This document shows positions 26,670-35,287 of a stretch of DNA of 64,000 bases, piece by piece. Source of the DNA: an uncultured Paracoccaceae bacterium. Its GTDB lineage: Bacteria; Pseudomonadota; Alphaproteobacteria; Rhodobacterales; Rhodobacteraceae. Under the pieces are notes generated by a model that saw only the letters and a program-made list of their open reading frames with translations, ran no database searches and was not told the DNA's origin. The translations under genes were made by a program, and so were the position numbers. The first letter of the stretch is position 1. Each line of letters starts with the position of its first letter. The stretch spans positions 464,349-528,348 of the forward strand of contig CANMPL010000003.1 of the NCBI GenBank assembly GCA_947499715.1, given 5' to 3'.

Positions 26670-27308
26670 ATGTACCCCGCCTACGACCGCTCTGAACGGA
26701 TCGCGGATGGCGCCATGCACACCCTGGGTGTGATCGGTGCCTGCGCTGGGGCTGTGCTGCTGCTGATCTGGGCTGCGTTGCATTTGGATGGTGGCTATGT
26801 CGCATCGCTCGTGGTCTACGCCAGCGCCTTGATCGCGACGTTTTGTGCATCCGCTTTTTATCACATGACCCCTTGGGAACACCTGCGGCCCATGTTGCGT
26901 CGGATCGACCACGCGGCGATTTATCTGAAGATTGCAGGCACCTATACACCGCTGGTCGTGCTGATTGGGTCCGGCTTTGCCTATGCGCTTTTGGCGCTGG
27001 TCTGGGCGCTGGCGCTGTTTGGGATGATACGCAAGCTGTTCTACTGGACGACGCCGGGCAAATCTGGACCGCTCTTGTATCTCGCCATGGGCTGGATGGG
27101 CGTCGCTGTTATTTGGACGGCACTTCCGATCCTGCCACCCTCGGCCACGGCCCTGATCGCCGCAGGCGGGCTGCTTTATACGCTGGGTGTTGTGTTTTTC
27201 AGTTGGGAAAGCCTGCGCTATTCTCTCGCGATCTGGCACGGCTTTGTGGTCGCCGCCTCTGCCTGCCTGTTTGCTGCAATTGCCTTGGGCGTGACGGCCA
27301 CCACCTAA
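26670..27308 (+). CDS. hemolysin III / TrhA-type membrane protein
   Basis: 212 residues with seven hydrophobic segments. The HlyIII/PAQR hallmarks are seen: CASAFYHMTPW near the second helix, RIDHAAIYLKIAGTYTP, and the late His in LAIWHGFVVAAS, which together form the predicted metal site. The family includes hemolysin III and YqfA/TrhA; despite the name, a role in membrane homeostasis is more likely than haemolysis. ATG 26670 follows GAGAGG by 8 bases. The reading frame extends 46 codons upstream through another ATG (26652), but these residues are not family-like. Confidence 0.88.
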   Translation: MYPAYDRSERIADGAMHTLGVIGACAGAVLLLIWAALHLDGGYVASLVVYASALIATFCASAFYHMTPWEHLRPMLRRIDHAAIYLKIAGTYTPLVVLIGSGFAYALLALVWALALFGMIRKLFYWTTPGKSGPLLYLAMGWMGVAVIWTALPILPPSATALIAAGGLLYTLGVVFFSWESLRYSLAIWHGFVVAASACLFAAIALGVTATT

Positions 27309-27471
27309 AACTTCGCCGCCAGACACGCAGTCCAGCGCCCAAAAGTTGCCCATGGGTAAGGGAAACCTGACCCCTGATTTGATCAAAGTCTGGATTGCCT
27401 GACCTGACGTCCACCCTGCCCTGCGTCACATTCGACCCAACCGAAGACACACCGGATTGGGAGACGGGAAA

Positions 27472-27786
27472 ATGGACAGCACATTGGACGCAATCAGACC
27501 AGAGATCTATGACGCCATCGGCGTCGCGGGCTTTGCGCTTTATGTGTTGAACTACGGCCTATTGACGGTGCAACGCGATTGGTCGGCGCATGTCACCTAT
27601 TTCGTGATCAATTGGCTCGCGGCGAGCCTTGTTCTTGTGGGGCTCATGGCGTCTTTCAACCTCGCCTCTGCCATGATCCAGATCTTTTGGATCGTGATTT
27701 CAACAGTTGGTATCATCATCCGGCTGCGTCGCCGTCGCAAACCGCAGTTTCAAAGCATCCGCAACCGTGGATTTACCCCGACCTAA
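27472..27786 (+). CDS. small membrane protein (CBU_0592-like)
   Basis: 104 residues with three hydrophobic helices: AIGVAGFALYVLNYGLLTV, THYF-like second segment VTYFVINWLAASLVLVGLM, and AMIQIFWIVISTVGIIIRL, ending in a basic tail RLRRRRKPQF. This agrees with the CBU_0592 family of small inner-membrane proteins of unknown function. The ATG at 27472 follows GGGAG. Its last four bases overlap the end of the convergent M48 gene. Confidence 0.7.
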   Translation: MDSTLDAIRPEIYDAIGVAGFALYVLNYGLLTVQRDWSAHVTYFVINWLAASLVLVGLMASFNLASAMIQIFWIVISTVGIIIRLRRRRKPQFQSIRNRGFTPT

Positions 27787-28496
27787 GCGCCCTGCGCGAC
27801 GGCTTGCACGACCCTGAAACGGTCCGCGTTTTGCGGGTGGGTGCCCAGAAAGCGATTGCCCGGATCAGGAATGCGGAAAAAGAACTCTGCCCCGCGCAGC
27901 GGATCGTAGCCCGCGCGCAATGCGATACGCGCGCCGAGTTCATCAGCCTCAAGCTCAAATTCCTTGGAATAGGTCCGCGCACCCAGTGCCGCGCCGAACT
28001 GCTGTGCGTTTTCAACCGCTTGCGGATCATTGCTCAGGCTTGCAAGGTTGCCAAATATCGTGGCCCCGATGATCGCAGCGCGGCGCTGTCGCGCCAGATG
28101 ACCGGCAATATGATGGGCCGCTTCATGGCTTAAAACAAAGGCCAGCTCGTCTACATTCCGCGCCTCGGCGATCAGGGGCAAGGTAAAGATAATCACAGGG
28201 CGACCGTCATCATCGACCTTTTGAAAGGCATTCATAGGCGCGCGCGGATTGGCATCGTAAACGATCAGAAAATCGCAGTTCAAATGCGGTGCCTGCACCC
28301 GGCAAACCTCTTCTGCGACAGGCTCAATCGTTTCGATCACCTCGATGAAATTTCGCACCGCCGTGCGCGACGGCACCCGTGCAGGAGGCGGCGCGCTCCG
28401 CTCTGGCGGGGCCGCTTTTGGCCCCTTATCCACCGGGGTTGGCGTTGCGGCACAGGCCGACAGGGCTGCGAATAGCAAAACAGAGATCAGGCGCAT
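27783..28496 (-). CDS. M48 family metallopeptidase, lipoprotein
   Basis: 237 residues. It starts with a lipoprotein signal (MRLISVLLFAALSAC, Cys15), then a Pro-rich linker. The catalytic zinc motif is VLSHEAAHHIAGH (His124, Glu125, His128), and the third ligand Glu is in FELEADELGARIA. The layout matches small BepA/LoiP-like M48 peptidases that act on outer-membrane proteins in the periplasm. No TPR domain follows, unlike BepA. It is divergent from the 79-residue protein gene downstream in coordinate, and likely monocistronic. Confidence 0.9.
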   Translation of the reverse strand: MRLISVLLFAALSACAATPTPVDKGPKAAPPERSAPPPARVPSRTAVRNFIEVIETIEPVAEEVCRVQAPHLNCDFLIVYDANPRAPMNAFQKVDDDGRPVIIFTLPLIAEARNVDELAFVLSHEAAHHIAGHLARQRRAAIIGATIFGNLASLSNDPQAVENAQQFGAALGARTYSKEFELEADELGARIALRAGYDPLRGAEFFFRIPDPGNRFLGTHPQNADRFRVVQAVAQGA

Positions 28497-28624
28497 GTCA
28501 TTGGGTCCGCTATCGTTCCGCCCGTAACCTATCCCTCTGCCCCGTCGGGTCCAGCCCCCAAAGCTGACATTTGCGAGAGTATGCCAGCACTTGCACGCCC
28601 CACCCGGATGTTTAGGCTAGCGCC

Positions 28625-28864
28625 ATGTTTACCATCGAACACGACTTTGACGCCACCGTTGTGACCCTTGTGGACGAGGGCGACGCCCCGCTGCAAGAAG
28701 ACCTCGTGATCAATGCATTTGAGGATTGCGTGACCATCGAACAATGGGACCCGCGCCTGAATGAAGTGCGAAAGCTGACATTCTCGCTGGGCCAGTTGCG
28801 CGACCTGCAAGCAGCCCTGGATTTGCCCGAAGGGATCTATCAATTGCGCCCCACAGGCGGTTGA
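28625..28864 (+). CDS. conserved-looking small acidic protein
   Basis: 79 residues, acidic: MFTIEHDFDATVVTLVDEG, then LQEDLVINAFEDCVTIEQWD and a final IYQLRPTGG. The alternating pattern suggests a small beta-rich domain. I do not recognise a family. It has no export signal. The stop lies 8 bases before a dispersed repeat copy, and the nitroreductase gene follows. Confidence 0.65.
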   Translation: MFTIEHDFDATVVTLVDEGDAPLQEDLVINAFEDCVTIEQWDPRLNEVRKLTFSLGQLRDLQAALDLPEGIYQLRPTGG

Positions 28865-28871
28865 TGCCTGA

Positions 28872-28905
28872 GCCTCCGGCGGGGATATTTCTGGCCAAAA
28901 GAAGC
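28872..28905 (+). repeat. dispersed 34-bp repeat, copy A
   Basis: GCCTCCGGCGGGG-ATATTTCTGG-CCAAAAGAAGC. This copy is identical over all 34 bases to the reverse complement of copy B (38402-38435) and related to copy C (54871-54902). It lies between two plus-strand genes and contains the palindromic centre TGGCCA. It resembles a short repeat that I recall in intergenic DNA of Rhodobacteraceae. Confidence 0.8.
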
Positions 28906-28980
28906 AGGGGACAGCGCCATTGCTTGTGCGACAGCACTTCAACACATACCTGTTGCAGCGTGATTGTTTCGGAGCCGCCA

Positions 28981-29559
28981 ATGCCCACGCCAAACCCTGC
29001 CGCCCTTGATTTCCTGCTGACGCGCCGGTCCCGCCCCGCCAAAACCCTGACCACCCCGGTGCCAGATCGCGCAACGCTCGAAACCCTGTTGCAGGCCGCG
29101 GCCCGCACACCCGATCACGGCAAGCTTGAACCTTGGCGGTTTATCGTGCTGGAAAAGGTAGCGCTGTCGCGATTGGCCAAAGCGATCCCCGCGCGGGGCG
29201 ACGCGCTTGCCATCGACCCCGACAAGGTGGCAAAGGCGGTGGCGCAATATGGCAACGCGGATCTGGCCGTGGCCGTGGTGGCCAGCCCCAAGCCAAGCGA
29301 AAAGATCCCTGCGATCGAACAGGTCTATTCTGCCGGTGCGGTCTGTCTTGCACTGCTGAATGCGGCACTGGCCAGCGGCTGGGGTGCGAATTGGCTTTCT
29401 GGCTGGGCCAGTCATGATCGGGATTTCATCCGCGACAACCTTGGACTGCAAGATCATGAAACCATCGCTGGTTTCATTCACCTTGGCACCGAAACGAACC
29501 CGCCGCCAGAACGCCCGCGCCCGGATGTGTCGGCGATCACCACCTGGGTCGCTGCATGA
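28981..29559 (+). CDS. nitroreductase family protein (YdjA-like)
   Basis: 192 residues, the short single-domain form. The FMN-binding start FLLTRRSRPAKTLTTP and the stretch ARTPDHGKLEPWRFIVL match the YdjA/TdsD branch; the C-terminal ETIAGFIHLGTETNPPPERPRP is also typical. It would be a dimeric FMN enzyme reducing nitro- or quinone-like substrates with NAD(P)H; the natural substrate is unknown. ATG 28981 follows GGAG; the 40 upstream codons pass through repeat A and are rejected. It overlaps the CysZ-like gene by ATGA. Confidence 0.88.
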   Translation: MPTPNPAALDFLLTRRSRPAKTLTTPVPDRATLETLLQAAARTPDHGKLEPWRFIVLEKVALSRLAKAIPARGDALAIDPDKVAKAVAQYGNADLAVAVVASPKPSEKIPAIEQVYSAGAVCLALLNAALASGWGANWLSGWASHDRDFIRDNLGLQDHETIAGFIHLGTETNPPPERPRPDVSAITTWVAA

Positions 29560-30257
29560 TCTTTCAGGACTTTCTCAAGGCCGTCGGCCAGTTGCCGGAT
29601 CCACGCTTTCGCCGGGTTTTGCTGCTGGGGCTCGGCCTGACCATTGCGCTTTTGGTCGGTGCCTATGCGGTCATTCTGGGCCTGATCAACATTTTCACAG
29701 GCGACACCACGGTCCTGCCCGGCGGGTACGAGGTGACATGGGTCGGCGACCTGCTTTCGCTTGGCTCGCTGGTCTTGATGCTCGTGCTGTCGGTCTTTTT
29801 GATGATCCCTGTCGCCAGCGCGATGACCTCGCTTTTCCTTGATGACGTGGCCGCCGCAGTCGAGGATGTGCACTACCCGACTTTGCCGCGCATCGGCCGT
29901 GTGCCGTTCTGGGACGGGCTGCGGGATTCTGTGAACTTCCTTGGCGTGATCGTTGGCGCGAACCTTTTGGCGCTGCTGCTTTATATCCCGCTGTTTTTCA
30001 TCCCCTTTGCGCCGCTGGTGCTGTTTTACGCGCTCAACGGCTACCTGCTTGGGCGGGAATATTTCACCGTTGCGGCCATGCGCCGCGAAGGCCGTGCAGG
30101 CGCTGCCGATATGCGCAAAGCCAACAGGGGCGAGGTGTTTTTGGCAGGCTGCCTGATGGCCGTGCCGCTGACGGTGCCGCTGCTGAACCTCTTTGTTCCG
30201 ATCATCGGGGCGGCGACGTTTACCCACCTTTATCATCGGCTGGCGCGTCAGGACTGA
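29556..30257 (+). CDS. EI24/CysZ-like membrane protein
   Basis: 233 residues with about four to five hydrophobic helices. The helix-loop SLVLMLVLSVFLMIPVASAM, the conserved FLDDVAAAVE and the later FYALNGYLLGREYFTVAAMR are features of the EI24 domain, which includes the sulfate permease CysZ. The family name suggests sulfate uptake, but no cys gene is near, so the role stays open. It is co-translated with the nitroreductase (ATGA) and its end overlaps the convergent DUF1467 gene by 10 bases. Confidence 0.85.
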   Translation: MIFQDFLKAVGQLPDPRFRRVLLLGLGLTIALLVGAYAVILGLINIFTGDTTVLPGGYEVTWVGDLLSLGSLVLMLVLSVFLMIPVASAMTSLFLDDVAAAVEDVHYPTLPRIGRVPFWDGLRDSVNFLGVIVGANLLALLLYIPLFFIPFAPLVLFYALNGYLLGREYFTVAAMRREGRAGAADMRKANRGEVFLAGCLMAVPLTVPLLNLFVPIIGAATFTHLYHRLARQD

Positions 30258-30535
30258 CCCAGATCGGGCGTCGACATGCGGTTGAACCAATCGATGTCAC
30301 GCACCGAAATCGCCCCCGACCAGATCACACCTGCGATGATCGCCCAAATGCCAAAGGCCCAGACCGTGGTGATCTTGGCCTTGCGCCCGATCTGCGCATT
30401 GGCTGGCGCGGATTTATGGGTGCCCGGCACGACCTCGCCCGCGTCGCCCTGACTGACCATCCGCAGCGGCAGCACGACGAAAAACACCATCGCCCAGACG
30501 ACGGCGAAAAGAACCAGACCAGAGACGGGACCCAT
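30248..30535 (-). CDS. DUF1467 family membrane protein
   Basis: 95 residues with two membrane helices (VSGLVLFAVVWAMVFFVVLP and ITTVWAFGIWAIIAGVIWSG). PLRMVSQGDAGEVVPGTHKSAPAN between them is the DUF1467 signature. This family is common in alphaproteobacteria and regularly sits right after the methylmalonyl-CoA epimerase gene, as here, where start and stop touch as TGATG. Function is not known. Confidence 0.88.
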   Translation of the reverse strand: MGPVSGLVLFAVVWAMVFFVVLPLRMVSQGDAGEVVPGTHKSAPANAQIGRKAKITTVWAFGIWAIIAGVIWSGAISVRDIDWFNRMSTPDLGQS

Positions 30536-30933
30536 CAGACTTGCTCCAATTCGATCAGGCAGCCGTTAAAGTCCTTGGGGTGCAAAAAGATCACCGGTTT
30601 GCCATGGGCACCAATCTTGGGCGCGCCCAAAACCCGCGCGCCTTCGGCCACAAGCCGGTTGCTGGCCGCCGTGATGTCATCGACCTCATAGCAAATGTGA
30701 TGGATGCCGCCCGCCGGGTTCTTATCCAGAAATCCCTGGATCGGAGAATTTTCTCCCAGTGGATAAAGCAGCTCAATCTTGGTGTTGGGCAGGGTGATGA
30801 AAACCACGGTGACGCCGTGATCCGGTTCGTCCTGTGCGGGGCCCACATCCGCCCCAAGTGCGGTGCGATACTGGGCGCTCGCGGCCTCTAGGTCGGGCAC
30901 GGCAATGGCAACATGGTTCAAACGGCCAATCAT
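30535..30933 (-). CDS. mce: methylmalonyl-CoA epimerase
   Basis: 132 residues from ATG 30933 (AGGAG upstream). The long in-frame extension to 31575 is antisense to the response regulator and is rejected. The VOC fold shows LNHVAIAVPDLEAAS with the first metal His, GGIHHICYEVDD with the second, and CLIELEQV with the last Glu. It interconverts (2S)- and (2R)-methylmalonyl-CoA, which links propionyl-CoA carboxylase to the mutase. This fits with prpE in the same window. Confidence 0.94.
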   Translation of the reverse strand: MIGRLNHVAIAVPDLEAASAQYRTALGADVGPAQDEPDHGVTVVFITLPNTKIELLYPLGENSPIQGFLDKNPAGGIHHICYEVDDITAASNRLVAEGARVLGAPKIGAHGKPVIFLHPKDFNGCLIELEQV

Positions 30934-31074
30934 GTGGATGCTCCTGCATTTGTTGTGGCGGTTATGACTGCTGATCGGAAAATCGGCAAGACGGCGGGGC
31001 AATCTGCCGCGCGTTAAGAGACGATTCACCTTGTCGTGGTTTGGTCGGGTTTGAACCCGATGATGGAGGTGACG

Positions 31075-31791
31075 ATGGAAGGCTTGGATGACTTCACTGC
31101 GATGCGGCAGGCGACAGCACTGCGACCGCTTTTGGGCCTGACGGTCCTGCTTGTCGAAGACAGCCGTTTCGCTTGTGAAGCGGTGCGGATGCTGTGCCTG
31201 CGCTCTGGCGCGCGCATTCGACGGGCTGACAGCCTGCAATCGGCGCGAAAACACCTGAATGTCTATCGCCCCTCCGTCGTGATCGTGGATGTCGGGCTGC
31301 CTGATGGATCTGGCCTGCCGCTGATCTCTGATCTGTCGCGTGCCTCGCCACGGATTGACGTGATCCTTGGCACCAGTGGCGATCTGGATGCAGAGGGGGA
31401 GGTGCTGGCCGCGGGCGCCGATGGCTTCATGGCCAAACCGATTGCCAGTCTTGCCTCGTTTCAGTCCAGCATTCTGGCGCACCTCCCCGCCGACCGACAA
31501 CCGCCCGGCCCCCGGCTGGTGACGGACGAGGTTGTGGAACCTGATCGCGTCGCATTCCATGATGACCTCTCTCACGTGGTCGAGGTTTTGCGCACGCCCG
31601 CAACAGACGGCTCAATCGATTATGTCACGCAATTCTTGGGTGGCGTGGCACATAGTGTCGATGACGCCGATCTCAGCGATGCAGTCAGCCGCTTGAAATC
31701 GCTACGCAAAAAAGGCGCGCCGCTTCAGAAAGGCCTGTCGCAACTGACCGATCTGGTGCAAAGCAGGCTGGCGGCCAGCGGCCCGATCTAA
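31075..31791 (+). CDS. response regulator with unassigned C-terminal region
   Basis: 238 residues from ATG 31075 (GGAGG 6 bases upstream; ATGs at 31060 and 31063 are alternatives). The receiver domain spans about 22-135: acidic pair Glu28-Asp29 in LLVEDS, phospho-acceptor Asp72 in IVDVGLPDGSG, Thr100 and Lys121 in MAKPI. The remaining 100 residues have no recognisable DNA-binding motif. FLGGVAHSVDDADLSDAVSRLKSL is helical and might be a dimerisation or Hpt-like bundle, but no conserved His site is clear. No kinase gene is adjacent. Divergent from mce. Confidence 0.87.
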   Translation: MEGLDDFTAMRQATALRPLLGLTVLLVEDSRFACEAVRMLCLRSGARIRRADSLQSARKHLNVYRPSVVIVDVGLPDGSGLPLISDLSRASPRIDVILGTSGDLDAEGEVLAAGADGFMAKPIASLASFQSSILAHLPADRQPPGPRLVTDEVVEPDRVAFHDDLSHVVEVLRTPATDGSIDYVTQFLGGVAHSVDDADLSDAVSRLKSLRKKGAPLQKGLSQLTDLVQSRLAASGPI

Positions 31792-32495
31792 ACGGTTGAA
31801 TCGCGGCGAAACAGATGCGGCGCTGTAAGGGTGGATAGCGAAACCCTCTGCTTGCCATCCGCATCAAAATTTGACGCCGACAGCCATGCGTCGTGGGCCG
31901 GTCCGATGGCTTTCCAATCCGTATCCGTCATGGCCAGCCATGCGGTATCGCGGTTGCGGCCCTTGACCACCAGATGCTGTCGAAACACGCCTTCAAAGCT
32001 GAACCCAAGCCGCTCTGCCGCCCGCCTGGACGGCGCATTCAGCGCATTGCATTTCCATTCCACCCGGCGATAGCCGTTGGCAAAGGCCCAGCCGATCATC
32101 AGTGAAAACGCCTCTGTCGCGGCGGCAGTGCCTTGCAGGCTGGGCGAAAAGTTCACGTTCCCAATTTCAATATTCCCGCTGTCCCGCACCACGGTGTAGA
32201 ATGTCAGATAGCCAATCGGTGCCATAGAGCCGGCCTTGCGCACGACATAGGCCGGGCTTTGCTTACGGGCCGCGACACCTTTGATGATGTTTTCAAATGC
32301 TGCGAAATCTGCGGGTGCCGGTTCATAAAGATAATCCCAAACCCAATCCGCCCCGCGAAAGGCCTCCCACAGCGGTGCTGCGTCTTCGGGCGTCATCGGG
32401 CGCAAATCCGCAAATGCCCCGGTCAAATGCAGGTCTGACGGGTCAGCAGCAGGGGTCCAACCCGGAACTTCCGGGCCAAGCGGACGATCAATCAT
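31788..32495 (-). CDS. GNAT family N-acetyltransferase (RimJ/RimL-like)
   Basis: 235 residues. Residues 25-190 form a GNAT domain of the RimJ/RimL type: LRPMTPEDAAPLWEAF, the strand IGYLTFYTV, NIEIGNVNFSPSLQGTAAATEA with the acetyl-CoA loop region, and NAPSRRAAERLGFSFEGVFRQ. The typical partner RDT.WLAMTD follows. These enzymes transfer an acetyl group from acetyl-CoA to protein N-termini or small amines; the substrate is unknown. The last four bases overlap the response-regulator end. Confidence 0.9.
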   Translation of the reverse strand: MIDRPLGPEVPGWTPAADPSDLHLTGAFADLRPMTPEDAAPLWEAFRGADWVWDYLYEPAPADFAAFENIIKGVAARKQSPAYVVRKAGSMAPIGYLTFYTVVRDSGNIEIGNVNFSPSLQGTAAATEAFSLMIGWAFANGYRRVEWKCNALNAPSRRAAERLGFSFEGVFRQHLVVKGRNRDTAWLAMTDTDWKAIGPAHDAWLSASNFDADGKQRVSLSTLTAPHLFRRDSTV

Positions 32496-32527
32496 TCAGT
32501 TATCCTTTCACCGCCCCATCCCAGGGG

Positions 32528-33721
32528 TCAAAGCAACAGCCCCGGATTTTCGCCAAGATCCAGACCGGGAAAGACCGTATTTTCAATCTCGGACGCGCTC
32601 GTGCCAAACATACCCCGGATCACCCATCCCGCCAGACTGCGCACATCCGATGTCGGCATCACATCGCGGCGGTCATATAATTGTGCCTCTGCCAGCCCAG
32701 GCCAGGCCCCGCGCACCGCACCGCCGCGCATCGCACCGCCAGCATAAAGCATCGCCCCCCCGGTGCCGTGATCGGTGCCGCGTGTGCCATTTTCAAACGC
32801 CGTGCGTCCAAATTCAGTCAGACATAGCACCGCTGTCTTGTCCCAGACCGGCCCAAGTTGCGCGCGCAACGTCAGGATCGTATCCGCCAGACGGCCCAGC
32901 ACGCGGGTCAGGACAAAATGCTGATTTTGGTGCGTATCCCACCCCCCCAAGGAAAAGCTTGCGATCCGTGTGGCGCCGCGCAACCGCGCGGCTGCAAATT
33001 CTGCCACATTAACGTGAACACCGTCAGATTGCACCGCCTCCATCATCGCCATCGTGTCGGGGGTCTCCAGATCAGTCTCTTCCGCTTCCTTCACAAGCGC
33101 TGCGATTTCAATGGCTTGTGATGCCGCATCGCGGAAAAGCGGGTCGTCATGATAGACAATTTCCAGCAATCGCTGGGCCTGCCCCGACAGGCGCAAATTC
33201 GCATCCGGTGACCAGCGCGACGCCGCAGCAGGCCCGGACAGGATAGACATCTGCTCGCGGCCAATGGCATAGGCCGTCTCTGCCGCCGCCCCCGGCATCG
33301 TCGTCAGCAAGCGGTTCAGCCAGCCGGTCGCACCGCCCCCCGGTTGCAGCACACCGGCTTCCAAAATGTCTTGCCCATCAAAATGGCTGCGCTTGTCGCG
33401 ATAAGGGGTAGAGGTGGCGTGCACCGCGCCCACCTCTCCGTTTTGCCACATCGAAAGAAGCGGCTTAAGCGCAGGATGCAGCCCCCAAAACCCGTCCAGA
33501 TCCGTGTGCTTGCCGTCATTCAACTGCGGCCGCAGCGCTGCATATGCCGGGTCGCCCAAGGGGCGCAGCGCATCAATCCCATCCATCGCGCCGCGCAGGA
33601 TAATCACCACCAGCCGGCTTTCGCCCGGTGCCTCGGCAAACGCCACCGGCGTCAAAAGCGGGCTCGCCGCCGCCGAACACCCCAGCGCTGCACTGCGCAG
33701 CAAAAATGATCGCCGGTCCAT
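32528..33721 (-). CDS. DUF1501 family protein, Tat-exported
   Basis: 397 residues. The N-terminus MDRRSFLLRSAALGCSAAAS is a twin-arginine signal (RRSFLL). The body is DUF1501, a sulfatase/alkaline-phosphatase-like fold: LVVIILRGAMDGIDALRPLG at the start, GGWDTHQNQ and VLCLTEFGRTAFENGTRGTDHGTGG near the middle and end. It sits 3 bases downstream of the DUF1800 gene, a pairing that is widespread in bacteria and of unknown function. It is presumably periplasmic. Confidence 0.92.
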   Translation of the reverse strand: MDRRSFLLRSAALGCSAAASPLLTPVAFAEAPGESRLVVIILRGAMDGIDALRPLGDPAYAALRPQLNDGKHTDLDGFWGLHPALKPLLSMWQNGEVGAVHATSTPYRDKRSHFDGQDILEAGVLQPGGGATGWLNRLLTTMPGAAAETAYAIGREQMSILSGPAAASRWSPDANLRLSGQAQRLLEIVYHDDPLFRDAASQAIEIAALVKEAEETDLETPDTMAMMEAVQSDGVHVNVAEFAAARLRGATRIASFSLGGWDTHQNQHFVLTRVLGRLADTILTLRAQLGPVWDKTAVLCLTEFGRTAFENGTRGTDHGTGGAMLYAGGAMRGGAVRGAWPGLAEAQLYDRRDVMPTSDVRSLAGWVIRGMFGTSASEIENTVFPGLDLGENPGLLL

Positions 33722-33724
33722 CCC

Positions 33725-35095
33725 CTACCTCCGCTGGAAAGCGGCAGAGGCCAAGATGACCCCAACGCCTTCGGCTTTGTTTTCCGCAGCCCCGGCGGCG
33801 AAAATGACATCTTCGGTGGCCAGCGACCCAAGTGCCGCATCCACAAAATCGCGCGGATCTGGCAGGTCCGCCAGCATATAGCGCGGCGCCTGCATGGCCC
33901 AGGTGATCCGGCCCGCCATCGCCTGCGGGATGATCCAGCTTTCCGCATCTTCAGGCCAGCCATCGGGCCCGCCGGGGCTTTCCCAAGGCTGCCCCATGAT
34001 CTGCAAAGGCCGACCCAGCAAGCGGTTGTATCCCCCGCGATCAATGCTTGTCACGGCCTCTCCGGTGATGCCCAGCGCACGGCATCCTGCGGTGATAAAC
34101 TGCTGCGGTGTCCGCACCTTGGTGCGTTCCGGCACCCAAGCCCCGTCGTGGCGCAGCATCGCCGCTGTCATCGCCATCAAATCGCCCCCGGCCCCAAAGG
34201 CCGTTGCCATCGCCGCCACCATGGCCGGGTCTGGCGTTTCACTGACAAAATGAACCGCCATCTTGTGCGCCAGATGTGCCGCCGTTTGTGGCAATGCCGC
34301 CAGTTCATCCATCGCGGCCAAGACCGTTTCCAGCGTCGGGTCCGCCCCAAATCGCAGGCCAAGCACCGTCTCTTGCCCCGGTTCCGCCCGCCGCGCATCG
34401 TAAAAAAATCCGCGCCGTTCCGAATAGCTAAGTCCGGTCAGCAGTTCAGCCAACTCGCGCACGTCGGTTTGGCTATAGCTTCCATCAACCCCCAGCAGAT
34501 GTAGTTCCAGTAGCTCGCGCGCGAGGTTTTCATTCAGCCCGAAATTGCGCCGCTGTCCAACTTCTGATCCGGGGCCAACCGACCGAAACCCTTCCAGATA
34601 AATCAGCATCATCGGATGTGTCACCACCGCCCGCAGCATCTGCGCAAAGGATCCCGTCACATGGGGCCTGATCGCGTCTTCGACAAAAGACGTCACCAGA
34701 TGTGCGGTTTCAAACGGACGCCGGATCACGGTGAAATGGTCGGCCCAAAACGCCACAAGTCGTTCGCGCAGCCCCATCGGGGCCTCGACCGCGCGGGCCA
34801 CCGTCGCCAGATGGTGCTGCTGGCGGATCACGCGGACCTCACCACGCAACAGATTGCGGGCCTGCATTGCGGCGGGCTCATCGGGGGTATCAACAGCGTC
34901 CTTCGCGGCCCGATTAACCCAAGCCAGGGCCGCATGACTGGGTTTCGTGTCCACGAACCCGGTGATCGGGAATTGCGCGGCCATCTCGTCATCTTCACCA
35001 AGATCAAAGAGAATCGAATCGATCCCGACAGGGCGTGCAAAGCGCGGGGACAGCCCAGTGCCAAACCGGATCATCGCAAGGGTCGGGTCAAACAT
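33725..35095 (-). CDS. DUF1800 family protein
   Basis: 456 residues from ATG 35095 (a TTG two codons earlier is in frame). DUF1800 features: MIRFGTGLSPRF at the start, LRERLVAFWADHFTV and HPMMLIYLEGFRSVG, NENLARELLELHLLGVDGSY, and LAHKMAVHFVSETPDP. It has no obvious signal peptide, in contrast to its DUF1501 partner immediately downstream, so it could ride along or stay in the cytoplasm. Function is unknown; the two proteins are generally thought to work together. Confidence 0.92.
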   Translation of the reverse strand: MFDPTLAMIRFGTGLSPRFARPVGIDSILFDLGEDDEMAAQFPITGFVDTKPSHAALAWVNRAAKDAVDTPDEPAAMQARNLLRGEVRVIRQQHHLATVARAVEAPMGLRERLVAFWADHFTVIRRPFETAHLVTSFVEDAIRPHVTGSFAQMLRAVVTHPMMLIYLEGFRSVGPGSEVGQRRNFGLNENLARELLELHLLGVDGSYSQTDVRELAELLTGLSYSERRGFFYDARRAEPGQETVLGLRFGADPTLETVLAAMDELAALPQTAAHLAHKMAVHFVSETPDPAMVAAMATAFGAGGDLMAMTAAMLRHDGAWVPERTKVRTPQQFITAGCRALGITGEAVTSIDRGGYNRLLGRPLQIMGQPWESPGGPDGWPEDAESWIIPQAMAGRITWAMQAPRYMLADLPDPRDFVDAALGSLATEDVIFAAGAAENKAEGVGVILASAAFQRR

Positions 35096-35287
35096 CGTCA
35101 ATACTCACCATTTGTGACTGATATAACGCGCCACCGCGTCGATTCCGACGCCCAATTTCAACACTTCCGCCAAAATCCGCTGACCCACGCAGAATTGAAA
35201 GGATTCTTACGGACCTCTGCCCCGCTTTTATGCAATATCATGTCCGACCGCCCATCTGCCGGGCGACCGACCTGAAGGAGAGACCCC

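Noticed and set aside
26301..27386. 361-codon minus-strand frame over dgkA and the hemolysin III gene
   Set aside because: Overlaps two recognised genes and has atypical composition.
30535..31575. 346-codon frame including mce
   Set aside because: The upstream part is antisense to the response regulator; ATG 30933 has AGGAG and the family start.
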